64,000 nt of DNA from Muricea muricata (lineage: Eukaryota; Cnidaria; Anthozoa; Malacalcyonacea; Plexauridae), in NCBI GenBank assembly GCA_963855995.1, contig OY979717.1, positions 42,122,107 to 42,186,106 on the forward strand, in the 5' to 3' direction. The notes under the pieces are model-generated. The model was not told the DNA's origin, did not search any database, and was given only the letters and a program-made list of their open reading frames with translations. Positions 38,052 to 51,791 of this stretch are shown here, piece after piece. Within the stretch, counting starts at the first letter, position 1; each line of letters starts with the position of its first letter. The translations under genes and the position numbers were made by a program.

Positions 38052-38709
38052 TTATTACATGAGTATAGAGATTTATTCATCGATAAGGCTGTGCGTAATA
38101 ATCGTTCTAAATTAGCAATAGCCAATCGGCATCAAGAACGATAAAATTTCACTTGGTGAAAAATCATCGTTCACGGCCTTTGATTGGACGAACGATGTTT
38201 TTTCACCAGTGAAAATTTATCGTTCAGTGTTCTGATTGGCTGACCCGAACGTGCAACACCTGCTCGCAGGCTAGTGTAAACATGAAGTCTGATTTTACAA
38301 GTATTTTTTAACTCACCGAAAAGAGAGATTTAAGACAATTTCACTGATAAAACAACCACCTAAAATCATAACGACGACATTCGTGACCTCATTAGTTTGA
38401 AATAAACCTCATGGTTTCATTTTCAGCAACAAAACAAAGCAATAAATGGTAAGAAATTCCATTTTAATATTTTGCTTGAGTATTTGTTTTTGTCAGTAAG
38501 ATTTATCCGTATCTTTATACACTCATCTTTATACTCATATAATAAACAAATTACTTCATGGTTGGTTCGTTTGTACGATTTTTATTATTCACTCGTTGTG
38601 AAGGATCGCTAAACTCACTCGTTCGTTGCGCTCACTCGTTCGTTTAACGATCTTTCACAACTCGTGAATAAAAATCGTACGCACTCACCAACCATGAAGT
38701 AATCTCTAT
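38052..38709. mobile_element. 658-bp insert 3 in 5S spacer
   Basis: This is insert 2 carried by the 13,558-bp duplication. It has the same nine-T left flank but GATTGGCTG and CCAACCATGAAG as in insert 1, and its own GATCTTTCAC in the right hairpin. Confidence 0.7.
38405..38521 (+). ncRNA. Candidate SL RNA gene, copy 3
   Basis: The candidate leader (38405-38448) and downstream elements read the same as in copies 1 and 2. Confidence 0.5.
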
Positions 38710-38720
38710 AACGCACACAT

Positions 38721-41700
38721 GTTCACGACCATACCGTCTGGAAAATACCGGTTCTCGTCCGATTACCGCAGTTAAACTAGACTGGGCGGAGTTAGTACTT
38801 GGATGGGAGACCGCCTAGGAATACTTCGTGTCGTGAGCTCTGCTTTTTCCCCTTTCATTGTTCTATTCTTCTATGAAATATCGAATTCATAGTGAAGCAT
38901 ATTCTTGTAAAACTTACATGTTCACGACCATATCGTCTGGAAAATACCGGTTCTCGTCCGATCACCGCAGTTAAACTAGACTGGGCGGAGTTATTACTTG
39001 GATAGGAGACCGCCTAGGAATACTTCGTGTCGTGAGCTCTACCTTTTCCTCTGTCATTGTTCTATTCTTCTATGAAATATCGAATTCATAGAGAAGGATG
39101 TTCTTGTAAAACACACAGGTTCACGACCATACCGTCTGGAAAATACCGGTTCTCGTCCGATCACCGCAGTTAAACTAGACTGGGCGGTGTTAGTACTTGG
39201 ATGGGAGACCGCCTAGGAATACTTCGTGTCGTGAGCTCTGTTTTTCCCGTGTCATCGTTCTATTCTTCTATCAAATATCGAATTCATAGAGAAGCATGAT
39301 CTTGTAAAGCACAGATGTTCACGGCCATACCGTCTGGAAAATACCGGTTCTCGTCCGATCACCGCAGTTAAACTAGACTGGGCGGAATTAGTACTTGGAT
39401 GGGAGACCGCCTAGGAATACTTCGTGTCGTGAGCTCTGTTTTTTCCATTGTCATCGTTCTTATCTTTTGCGAAACATGGAAATGAATGATAAGCATATTC
39501 TTTTAATGCACACATGTTCACGACCATACCGTCTGGAAAATACCGGTTCTCGTCCGATAACCGCAGTTAAACTAGACTGGGCGGAGTTAGTACTTGGATG
39601 GCAGACCGCCTAGCAATACTTCGTGTCGTGAGCTCTGCTTTTTCCTCTGTCATTGTTATTTCTTCTATGAAATATCGAATTCATAGAGAAGCATATTCTT
39701 GTAAAACACACATGTTCACAACCATACCGTCTGGAAAATACCGGTTCTCGTCCGATCACCGAAGTTAAACTAGAGTGGGCGGAGTTAGTACTTGGGTGGG
39801 AGACCGCCTACGAATACTTCGTGTCGTGAGTTCTGCTTTCTCCCCTGTCATTGTTCTATTCTTCTATGAAATATCGAATTCATAGAGAAGCATATTCTTG
39901 TAAAACACGCATGTTCAGGATCATACCGTCTGGAAAATACCGGTTCTCGTCCGATCACCGCAGTTAAACCAGACTGGGCGGAGTTAGTACTTGGATGGGA
40001 GACCGCCTAGGAATACTTCGTGTCGTGAGCTCTGTTTTTCCCGTGTCATCGTTCTATTCTTCTATGAAATATCGAATTCATAGAGAAGCATATTCTTGTA
40101 AAACACGCATGTTCAGGATCATACCGTCTGGAAAATACCGGTTCTCGTCCGATCACCGCAGTTAAACCAGACTGGGCGGAGTTAGTACTTGGATGGGAGA
40201 CCGCCTAGGAATACTTCGTGTCGTGAGCTCTGTTTTTTCGCCTGTCATCGTTTTTATCTTTTGCAAAACATCGAAATGAATGAGAAGCATATTCTTTTAA
40301 CGCACACATGTTCACGACCTTACCATCTATAAATTACCGGTTCTCGTCCGATCACCGCAGTTAAAGTAGACTGGGCGGAGTTAGTACTTGGATGGGAGAC
40401 CGCCTAGGAATACTTCGTGTCGTGAGCTCTGTTTTTTCCCAGGTCATCGTTCTATTCTTCTATGAAATATCGAATTCATACTGAAGCATATTCTTGTGAA
40501 GCACAGATGTTCACGACCATACCGTCTGGAAAATACCGGTTCTCGTCCGATCACCGCAGTTAAACTAGACTGGGCGGAGTTAGTACTTGGATGGGAGACC
40601 GCCTAGGAATACTTTTTGTCGTGAGCTCTGTTTTTTCCCCTGTCATCGTTCTTATCTTTTGCGAAACATCGAAATGAATGAGAAGCATATTCTTTTAACG
40701 CACACATGTTCACGACCATACCGTGTTGAAAATACCGGCTCTCGTCCGATCACCGGAGTTCAACTAGACTGGGCGGAGTTAGTACTTGGGTGGGAGACCG
40801 CTTACGAATACTTCGTGTCGTGAGTTCTGCTTTTTCCCCTGTCATTGTTCTATTCTTCTATGAAATATCGAATTCATAGAGAAGCATATTCTTGTAAAAC
40901 ACGCATGTTCAGGATCATACCGTCTGGAAAATACCGGTTCTCGTCCGATCACCGCAGTTAAACCAGACTGGGCGGAGTTAGTACTTGGATGGGAGACCGC
41001 CTAGGAATACTTCGTGTCGTGAGCTCTGTTTTTCCCGTGTCATCGTTCTATTCTTCTATGAAATATCGAATTCATAGAGAAGCATGATCTTGTAAAGCAC
41101 AGATGTTCACGACCATACCGTCTGGAAAATACCGGTTCTCGTCCGATCATCGCAGTTAAACTAGACTGGGCGAAGTTAGTACTTGAATGGGAGACCGCCT
41201 AGGAATACTTCGTGTCGTGAGCTCTGTTTTTTCGCCTGTCATCGTTTTTATCTTTTGCAAAACATCGAAATGAATGAGAAGCATATTCTTTTAACGCACA
41301 CATGTTCACGACCATACCATCTATAAATTACCGGTTCTCGTCCGATCACCGCAGTTAAACTAGACTGGGCGGAGTTAGCACTTGGATGGGAGACCGCCTA
41401 GGAATACTTCGTGTCGTGAGCTCTGTTTTTTCCCGGGTCATCGTTCTATTCTTCTATGAAATATCGAATTCATACCGAAGCATATTCTTGTGAAGCACAG
41501 ATGTTCACGACCATACCGTCTGGAAAATACCGGTTCTCGTCCGATCAGCGCAGTTAAACTAGACTTGGCGGAGTTAGTACTTGGATGGGAGACCGCCTAG
41601 CAATACTTCGTGTCGTGAGCTCTGCTTTTTCCCCTGTCATTGTTATTTCTTCTATGAAATATCGGATTCATAGAGAAGCATACTCTTGTAAAACACACAT

Positions 41701-44662
41701 GTTCACGACCATACCGTCTGGAAAATACCGGTTCTCGTCCGATCACCGAAGTTAAACTAGACTGGGCGGAGTTAGTACTTGGATGCGAGACCGCCTAGGA
41801 ATACTTCGCGTCGTGAGCTCTGTTTTTCCCGTGTCATCGTTCTATTCTTCTATGAAATATCGAATTCATAGAGAAGCATGATCTTGTAAAGCACAGATGT
41901 TCACGACCATACCGTCTGGGAAATACCGATTCTCGTCGGATCACCGCAGTTAAACTAGACTGGGCGGAGTTAGTAGTTGGATGGGAGACCGCCTAGGAAT
42001 ACTTCGTGTCGTGAGCTCTGTTTTTTCCCCGGTCATCGTTCTTATCTTTTGCGAAACATCGAAATGATCGAGAAGCATATTCTTTTAACGCACACATGTT
42101 CACGACCATACCATCTATAAATTACCGGTTTTCGTCCGATCACCGCAGTTAAACTAGACGGGGCGGAGTTAGTACTTGGATGGGAGACCGCCTAGGAATA
42201 CTTCGTGTCGTGAGGTCTGTTTTTTCCCGGGTCATCGTTCTATTCTTCTATGAAATATCGAATTCATACAGAAGCATGATCTTGTAAAATCCAGATGTTC
42301 ACGACCATAACGTCTGGAAAATACTGGTTCTCGTCCGATCACCGCAGCTAAACTAGACTGGGCGGAGTTAGTACTTGGATGGGCGACCGCCTAGGAATAC
42401 TTCGTGTCGTGAGCTCTGTTTTTTCCCCTGTCATCGTTCTTATCTTTTGCGAAACATCGAAGTGAATGAGAAGCATATTCTTTTAACGCACACATGTTCA
42501 CGACCATACCATCTATAAATTACTAGTTCTCGTCCGATCACCGCAGTTAAACTAGACTGGTCGTAGTTAGTACTTGGATGGGAGACCGCCTAGGAATACT
42601 TCGTGTCGTGAGCTCTGCTTTTTCCCCTGTAATTTTTCTATTCTTCTATGAAATATCGAATTCATAGAGAAGCATATTCTTGTAAAACACACATGTTCAC
42701 GACCATACTAACTATAAATTACCGGTTCTCGTCCGACCACCGCAGTTAAACTAGACTGGGCGGAGTTAGTACTTGGATGGGAAACCGCCAAGAAATACTT
42801 CGTGTCGTGAGCTCTGTTTTTTCCCGGGTCATCGTTCTATTCTTCTATGAAATATCGAATTCATACAGAAGCATGATCTTGTAAAGCACAGATGCTCACG
42901 ACCATACCGTCTGGAAAATACCGGTTCTCGTCCGATCACCGCAGTTTAACTAGACTGGGCGGAGCTAGTACTTGGATGGGAGACCGCCTAGGAATACTTC
43001 GTGTCGTGAGCTCATTTTTTTCCCCTGTCATCGTTCTTATCTTTTGCGAAACATCGAAATGAATTAGAAGCATATTCACGACCATACCGTCTGGAAAATA
43101 CCGGTTCTCGTCCGATCACCGAAGTTAAACTAGACTGGGCGGAGTTAGTACTTGGATGGGAGACCGCCTAGGAATACTTCGTGTCGTGAGCTTGGTTTTT
43201 TCCCCGGTCATCGTTCTTATCTTTTGCGAAAAATCGAAATGAATGAGAAGCATATTCTTTTAACGCACACATGTTCACGACCATACCATCTATAAATTAC
43301 CGGTTCTCGTCCGATCACCGCAGTTAAACTAGACGAGGCGGAGTTAGTACTTGGATGGGAGACCGCCTAGGAATACTTCGTGTCGTCAGCTCTGTTTTTT
43401 CCCGGGTCATCGTTCTATTCTTCTATGAAATATCGAATTCATACAGAAGCATGATCTTGTAAAGCACAGATGTTCACGACCATACCGTCTGGAAAATACC
43501 GATTCTCGTCCGATCACCGCAGCTAAACTAGACTGGGCGGAGTTAGTACTTGGATGGGAGACCGCCTAGGAATACTTCGTGTCGTGAGCTCTGTTTTTCC
43601 CGTGTCATCGTTCTATTCTTCTATGAAATATCGAATTCATAGAGAAGCATGATCTTGTAAAGCACAGACGTTCACGACCATACCGTCTTGAAAATACCGG
43701 TTCTCGTCCTATCACCGCAGTTAAACTAGATTGGGCGGAGTTAGTACTTGGATGGGAGACCGCCTAGGAATACTTCGTGTCGTGAGCTCTGTTTTTTCCT
43801 TTGTCATCGTTCTTATCTTTTGCGAAACATCGAAATGAATGAGAAGCATATTCTTTTAACGCACACATGTTCACGACCATACCATCTATAAATTACCGGT
43901 TCTCGTCCGATCACCGCAGTTAAACTAAACTGGGTGGAGTTAGTACTTGGATGGGAGACCGCCTAGGAATACTTCGTGTCGTGAGCTCTGCTTTTTCCCT
44001 GTCATTGTTCTATTCTTCTATGAAATATCGAATTCATAGAGAAGCATATTCTTGTAAAACACACATGTTCACGACAATACCGTCTGGAAAATACCGGTTC
44101 TCGTCCAATCACCGCAGTTAAACTAGACTGGGCGGAGTTAGTACTTGAATGGTAGACCGCCTAAAAATACTTCGTGTCGTGAGCTCTGTTTTTCCCGTGT
44201 CATCGTTCTATTCTTCTATGAAATATCGAATTCATAGAGAAGCATGATCTTGTAAAGCACAGATTTTCACGACCATACCGTCTGGAAAATACCGGTTCTC
44301 GTCCGATCACCGCAGTTAAACTAGACTGGGCGGAGTTAGTACTTGGATGGGAGACCGCCTAAGAATACTTCGTGTCGTGAGCTCTGTTTTTTCTCCTGTC
44401 ATCGTTCTTATCTTTTGCGAAACATCGAAGTGAATGAGAAGCATATTCTTTTAACGCACACATGTTCACGACCATACAATCTATAAATTACTAGTTCTCG
44501 TCCGATCACCGCAGTTAAACTAGACTGGTCGTAGTTAGTACTTGGATGGGAGACCGCCTAGGAATACTTCGTGTCGTGAGCTCTGCTTTTTCCCCTGTCA
44601 TTTTTCTATTCTTCTATGAAATATCGAATTCATAGAGAAGCATATTCTTGTAAAACACACAT
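38721..44662 (+). rRNA. 5S rRNA array segment 9, 30 genes (duplicate of segment 7, one gene fewer)
   Basis: Gene starts: 38721, 38920, 39119, 39317, 39516, 39714, 39913, 40111, 40310, 40509, 40708, 40907, 41105, 41304, 41503, 41701, 41899, 42098, 42297, 42496, 42695, 42894, 43074, 43273, 43472, 43670, 43869, 44067, 44265, 44464. The offset from segment 7 is 13,558 up to 43670 and 13,359 afterwards. The unit corresponding to the gene at 30311 is absent, so the change is a clean loss or gain of one repeat. Confidence 0.95.
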
Positions 44663-47600
44663 GTTCACGACCATACTAACTATAAATTACCGGTTCTCGT
44701 CCGACCACCGCAGTTAAACTAGACTGGGCGGAGTTAGTACTTGGATGGGAGACCGCCTAGGAATACTTCGTGTCGTGAGCTCTGTTTTTCCCGTGTCATC
44801 GTTCTATTCTTCTATGAAATATCGAATTCATAGAGAAGCATGATCTTGTAAAGCACAGACGTTCACGACCATACCGTCTTGAAAATACCGGTTCTCGTCC
44901 TATCACCGCAGTTAAACTAGATTGGGCGGAGTTAGTACTTGGATGGGAGACCGCCTAGGAATACTTCGTGTCGTGAGCTCTGTTTTTTCCCGGGTCATTG
45001 TTCTATTCTTCTATGAAATATCGAATTCATGCAGAAGCATGATCTTGTAAAGCACAGATGTTCACGACCATACCGTCTGGAAAATACCGGTTCTCGTCCG
45101 ATCACCGCAGTTACACTAGACTGGGCGGAGTTAGTACTTGGATGGGAGACCGCCTAGGAATACTTCGTGTCGTGAGCTCTGTTTTTTCCTTTGTCATCGT
45201 TCTTATCTTTTGCGAAACATCGAAATGAATGAGAAGCATATTCTTTTAACGCACACATGTTCACGACCATACCATCTATAAATTACCGGTTCTCGTCCGA
45301 TCACCGCAGTTAAACTAAACTGGGTGGAGTTAGTACTTGGATGGGAGACCGCCTAGGAATACTTCGTGTCGTGAGCTCTGCTTTTTCCCTGTCATTGTTC
45401 TATTCTTCTATGAAATATCGAATTCATAGAGAAGCATATTCTTGTAAAACACACATGTTCACGACAATACCGTCTGGAAAATACCGGTTCTCGTCCAATC
45501 ACCGCAGTTAAACTAGACTGGGCGGAGTTAGTACTTGAATGGTAGACCGCCTAAAAATACTTCGTGTCGTGAGCTCTGTTTTTCCCGTGTCATCGTTCTA
45601 TTCTTCTATGAAATATCGAATTCATAGAGAAGCATGATCTTGTAAAGCACAGATTTTCACGACCATACCGTCTGGAAAATACCGGTTCTCGTCCGATCAC
45701 CGCAGTTAAACTAGACTGGGCGGAGTTAGTACTTGGATGGGAGACCGCCTAAGAATACTTCGTGTCGTGAGCTCTGTTTTTTCCCCTGTCATCGTTCTTA
45801 TCTTTTGCGAAACATCGAAGTGAATGAGAAGCATATTCTTTTAACGCACACATGTTCACGACCATACCATCTATAAATTACTAGTTCTCGTCCGATCACC
45901 GCAGTTAAACTAGACTGGTCGTAGTTAGTACTTGGATGGGAGACCGCCTAGGAATACTTCGTGTCGTGAGCTCTGCTTTTTCCCCTGTCATTTTTCTATT
46001 CTTCTATGAAATATCGAATTCATAGAGAAGCATATTCTTGTAAAACACACATGTTCACGACCATACTAACTATAAATTACCGGTTCTCGTCCGACCACCG
46101 CAGTTAAACTAGACTGGGCGGAGTTAGTACTTGGATGGGAGACCGCCTAGGAATACTTCGTGTCGTGAGCTCTGTTTTTCCCGTGTCATCGTTCTATTCT
46201 TCTATGAAATATCGAATTCATAGAGAAGCATGATCTTGTAAAGCACAGACGTTCACGACCATACCGTCTTGAAAATACCGGTTCTCGTCCTATCACCGCA
46301 GTTAAACTAGATTGGGCGGAGTTAGTACTTGGATGGGAGACCGCCTAGGAATACTTCGTGTCGTGAGCTCATTTTTTTCCCCTGTCATCGTTCTTATCTT
46401 TTGCGAAACATCGAAATGAATTAGAAGCATATTCACGACCATACCGTCTGGAAAATACCGGTTCTCGTCCGATCACCGAAGTTAAACTAGACTGGGCGGA
46501 GTTAGTACTTGGATGGGAGACCGCCTAGGAATACTTCGTGTCGTGAGCTTGGTTTTTTCCCCGGTCATCGTTCTTATCTTTTGCGAAAAATCGAAATGAA
46601 TGAGAAGCATATTCTTTTAACGCACACATGTTCACGACCATACCATCTATAAATTACCGGTTCTCGTCCGATCACCGCAGTTAAACTAGACGAGGCGGAG
46701 TTAGTACTTGGATGGGAGACCGCCTAGGAATACTTCGTGTCGTCAGCTCTGTTTTTTCCCGGGTCATCGTTCTATTCTTCTATGAAATATCGAATTCATA
46801 CAGAAGCATGATCTTGTAAAGCACAGATGTTCACGACCATACCGTCTGGAAAATACCGATTCTCGTCCGATCACCGCAGCTAAACTAGACTGGGCGGAGT
46901 TAGTACTTGGATGGGAGACCGCCTAGGAATACTTCGTGTCGTGAGCTCTGTTTTTCCCGTGTCATCGTTCTATTCTTCTATGAAATATCGAATTCATAGA
47001 GAAGCATGATCTTGTAAAGCACAGACGTTCACGACCATACCGTCTTGAAAATACCGGTTCTCGTCCTATCACCGCAGTTAAACTAGATTGGGCGGAGTTA
47101 GTACTTGGATGGGAGACCGCCTAGGAATACTTCGTGTCGTGAGCTCTGTTTTTTCCCGGGTCATTGTTCTATTCTTCTATGAAATATCGAATTCATGCAG
47201 AAGCATGATCTTGTAAAGCACAGATGTTCACGACCATACCGTCTGGAAAATACCGGTTCTCGTCCGATCACCGCAGTTACACTAGACTGGGCGGAGTTAG
47301 TACTTGGATGGGAGACCGCCTAGGAATACTTCGTGTCGTGAGCTCTGTTTTTTCCTTTGTCATCGTTCTTATCTTTTGCGAAACATCGAAATGAATGAGA
47401 AGCTTATTCTTTTAACGCACACATGTTCACGACCATACCATCTATAAATTACCGGTTCTCGTCCGATCACCGCAGTTAAACTAAACTGGGTGGAGTTAGT
47501 ACTTGGATGGGAGACCGCCTAGGAATACTTCGTGTCGTGAGCTCTGCTTTTTCCCTGTCATTGTTCTATTCTTCTATGAAATATCGAATTCATAGAGAAG

Positions 47601-50600
47601 CATATTCTTGTAAAACACACATGTTCACGACAATACCGTCTGGAAAATACCGGTTCTCGTCCAATCACCGCAGTTAAACTAGACTGGGCGGAGTTAGTAC
47701 TTGAATGGTAGACCGCCTAAAAATACTTCGTGTCGTGAGCTCTGTTTTTCCCGTGTCATCGTTCTATTCTTCTATGAAATATCGAATTCATAGAGAAGCA
47801 TGATCTTGTAAAGCACAGATTTTCACGACCATACCGTCTGGAAAATACCGGTTCTCGTCCGATCACCGCAGTTAAACTAGACTGGGCGGAGTTAGTACTT
47901 GGATGGGAGACCGCCTAAGAATACTTCGTGTCGTGAGCTCTGTTTTTTCTCCTGTCATCGTTCTTATCTTTTGCGAAACATCGAAGTGAATGAGAAGCAT
48001 ATTCTTTTAACGCACACATGTTCACGACCATACAATCTATAAATTACTAGTTCTCGTCCGATCACCGCAGTTAAACTAGACTGGTCGTAGTTAGTACTTG
48101 GATGGGAGACCGCCTAGGAATACTTCGTGTCGTGAGCTCTGCTTTTTCCCCTGTCATTTTTCTATTCTTCTATGAAATATCGAATTCATAGAGAAGCATA
48201 TTCTTGTAAAACACACATGTTCACGACCATACTAACTATAAATTACCGGTTCTCGTCCGACCACCGCAGTTAAACTAGACTGGGCGGAGTTAGTACTTGG
48301 ATGGGAGACCGCCTAGGAATACTTCGTGTCGTGAGCTCTGTTTTTCCCGTGTCATCGTTCTATTCTTCTATGAAATATCGAATTCATAGAGAAGCATGAT
48401 CTTGTAAAGCACAGACGTTCACGACCATACCGTCTTGAAAATACCGGTTCTCGTCCTATCACCGCAGTTAAACTAGATTGGGCGGAGTTAGTACTTGGAT
48501 GGGAGACCGCCTAGGAATACTTCGTGTCGTGAGCTCTGCTTTTTCCCTGTCATTGTTCTATTCTTCTATGAAATATCGAATTCATAGAGAAGCATATTCT
48601 TGTAAAACACACATGTTCACGACAATACCGTCTGGAAAATACCGGTTCTCGTCCAATCACCGCAGTTAAACTAGACTGGGCGGAGTTAGTACTTGAATGG
48701 TAGACCGCCTAAAAATACTTCGTGTCGTGAGCTCTGTTTTTCCCGTGTCATCGTTCTATTCTTCTATGAAATATCGAATTCATAGAGAAGCATGATCTTG
48801 TAAAGCACAGATTTTCACGACCATACCGTCTGGAAAATACCGGTTCTCGTCCGATCACCGCAGTTAAACTAGACTGGGCGGAGTTAGTACTTGGATGGGA
48901 GACCGCCTAAGAATACTTCGTGTCGTGAGCTCTGTTTTTTCTCCTGTCATCGTTCTTATCTTTTGCGAAACATCGAAGTGAATGAGAAGCATATTCTTTT
49001 AACGCACACATGTTCACGACCATACAATCTATAAATTACTAGTTCTCGTCCGATCACCGCAGTTAAACTAGACTGGTCGTAGTTAGTACTTGGATGGGAG
49101 ACCGCCTAGGAATACTTCGTGTCGTGAGCTCTGCTTTTTCCCCTGTCATTTTTCTATTCTTCTATGAAATATCGAATTCATAGAGAAGCATATTCTTGTA
49201 AAACACACATGTTCACGACCATACTAACTATAAATTACCGGTTCTCGTCCGACCACCGCAGTTAAACTAGACTGGGCGGAGTTAGTACTTGGATGGGAGA
49301 CCGCCTAGGAATACTTCGTGTCGTGAGCTCTGTTTTTCCCGTGTCATCGTTCTATTCTTCTATGAAATATCGAATTCATAGAGAAGCATGATCTTGTAAA
49401 GCACAGACGTTCACGACCATACCGTCTTGAAAATACCGGTTCTCGTCCTATCACCGCAGTTAAACTAGATTGGGCGGAGTTAGTACTTGGATGGGAGACC
49501 GCCTAGGAATACTTCGTGTCGTGAGCTCTGTTTTTTCCCGGGTCATTGTTCTATTCTTCTATGAAATATCGAATTCATGCAGAAGCATGATCTTGTAAAG
49601 CACAGATGTTCACGACCATACCGTCTGGAAAATACCGGTTCTCGTCCGATCACCGCAGTTACACTAGACTGGGCGGAGTTAGTACTTGGATGGGAGACCG
49701 CCTAGGAATACTTCGTGTCGTGAGCTCTGTTTTTTCCTTTGTCATCGTTCTTATCTTTTGCGAAACATCGAAATGAATGAGAAGCATATTCTTTTAACGC
49801 ACACATGTTCACGACCATACCATCTATAAATTACCGGTTCTCGTCCGATCACCGCAGTTAAACTAAACTGGGTGGAGTTAGTACTTGGATGGGAGACCGC
49901 CTAGGAATACTTCGTGTCGTGAGCTCTGCTTTTTCCCTGTCATTGTTCTATTCTTCTATGAAATATCGAATTCATAGAGAAGCATATTCTTGTAAAACAC
50001 ACATGTTCACGACAATACCGTCTGGAAAATACCGGTTCTCGTCCAATCACCGCAGTTAAACTAGACTGGGCGGAGTTAGTACTTGAATGGTAGACCGCCT
50101 AAAAATACTTCGTGTCGTGAGCTCTGTTTTTCCCGTGTCATCGTTCTATTCTTCTATGAAATATCGAATTCATAGAGAAGCATGATCTTGTAAAGCACAG
50201 ATTTTCACGACCATACCGTCTGGAAAATACCGGTTCTCGTCCGATCACCGCAGTTAAACTAGACTGGGCGGAGTTAGTACTTGGATGGGAGACCGCCTAA
50301 GAATACTTCGTGTCGTGAGCTCTGTTTTTTCCCCTGTCATCGTTCTTATCTTTTGCGAAACATCGAAGTGAATGAGAAGCATATTCTTTTAACGCACACA
50401 TGTTCACGACCATACCATCTATAAATTACTAGTTCTCGTCCGATCACCGCAGTTAAACTAGACTGGTCGTAGTTAGTACTTGGATGGGAGACCGCCTAGG
50501 AATACTTCGTGTCGTGAGCTCTGCTTTTTCCCCTGTCATTTTTCTATTCTTCTATGAAATATCGAATTCATAGAGAAGCATATTCTTGTAAAACACACAT

Positions 50601-51791
50601 GTTCACGACCATACTAACTATAAATTACCGGTTCTCGTCCGACCACCGCAGTTAAACTAGACTGGGCGGAGTTAGTACTTGGATGGGAGACCGCCTAGGA
50701 ATACTTCGTGTCGTGAGCTCTGTTTTTCCCGTGTCATCGTTCTATTCTTCTATGAAATATCGAATTCATAGAGAAGCATGATCTTGTAAAGCACAGACGT
50801 TCACGACCATACCGTCTTGAAAATACCGGTTCTCGTCCTATCACCGCAGTTAAACTAGATTGGGCGGAGTTAGTACTTGGATGGGAGACCGCCTAGGAAT
50901 ACTTCGTGTCGTGAGCTCTGTTTTTTCCCGGGTCATTGTTCTATTCTTCTATGAAATATCGAATTCATGCAGAAGCATGATCTTGTAAAGCACAGATGTT
51001 CACGACCATACCGTCTGGAAAATACCGGTTCTCGTCCGATCACCGCAGTTACACTAGACTGGGCGGAGTTAGTACTTGGATGGGAGACCGCCTAGGAATA
51101 CTTCGTGTCGTGAGCTCTGTTTTTTCCTTTGTCATCGTTCTTATCTTTTGCGAAACATCGAAATGAATGAGAAGCATATTCTTTTAACGCACACATGTTC
51201 ACGACCATACCATCTATAAATTACCGGTTCTCGTCCGATCACCGCAGTTAAACTAAACTGGGTGGAGTTAGTACTTGGATGGGAGACCGCCTAGGAATAC
51301 TTCGTGTCGTGAGCTCTGCTTTTTCCCTGTCATTGTTCTATTCTTCTATGAAATATCGAATTCATAGAGAAGCATATTCTTGTAAAACACACATGTTCAC
51401 GACAATACCGTCTGGAAAATACCGGTTCTCGTCCAATCACCGCAGTTAAACTAGACTGGGCGGAGTTAGTACTTGAATGGTAGACCGCCTAAAAATACTT
51501 CGTGTCGTGAGCTCTGTTTTTCCCGTGTCATCGTTCTATTCTTCTATGAAATATCGAATTCATAGAGAAGCATGATCTTGTAAAGCACAGATTTTCACGA
51601 CCATACCGTCTGGAAAATACCGGTTCTCGTCCGATCACCGCAGTTAAACTAGACTGGGCGGAGTTAGTACTTGGATGGGAGACCGCCTAAGAATACTTCG
51701 TGTCTTGAGCTCTGTTTTTTCCCCTGTCATCGTTCTTATCTTTTGCGAAACATCGAAATGAATGAGAAGCATATTCTTTTAATGCACACAT
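44663..51791 (+). rRNA. 5S rRNA array segment 10, 36 genes in 7-gene blocks
   Basis: Gene starts: 44663, 44861, 45060, 45259, 45457, 45655, 45854, 46053, 46251, 46431, 46630, 46829, 47027, 47226, 47425, 47623, 47821, 48020, 48219, 48417, 48615, 48813, 49012, 49211, 49409, 49608, 49807, 50005, 50203, 50402, 50601, 50799, 50998, 51197, 51395, 51593. Within a block the genes are told apart by private marks, in order: ACTAACTATAAATT; GTCTTGAAAA with CCTATCACC; GTTACACTAG; AACTAAACTGGGTGG; CGACAATACC with CCAATCACC; T in place of G1; TTACTAGTTC with CTGGTCGTAG. Confidence 0.95.
44663..51791. repeat. 7-unit higher-order repeat, period 1,390 bp, full and partial copies
   Basis: Copies begin at 44663, 46053, 48219, 49211 and 50601. 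Those at 44663 and 49211 are full (7 units). The one at 46053 holds 11 units, since it contains an extra block like 29516-30112. The one at 48219 has 5 units. The last has 6 units before the order changes at 51792. Confidence 0.9.

Larger units (their letters stand above)
17637..44556. repeat. Tandem duplication of a 13.56-kb segment of the 5S array
   Basis: Copy 1 runs from about 17637 to 31195 and copy 2 from about 31195 to 44556. Sixty genes and one insert recur at an offset of exactly 13,558. I noticed about a dozen single-base differences, for instance in the spacer at 29505 against 43063 and in the insert at 25132 against 38690. Copy 2 lacks one 199-bp unit. The left junction falls within a 5S gene (CCTACGAATAC against CCTAGGAATAC context), as expected for exchange between genes. 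Confidence 0.93.
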
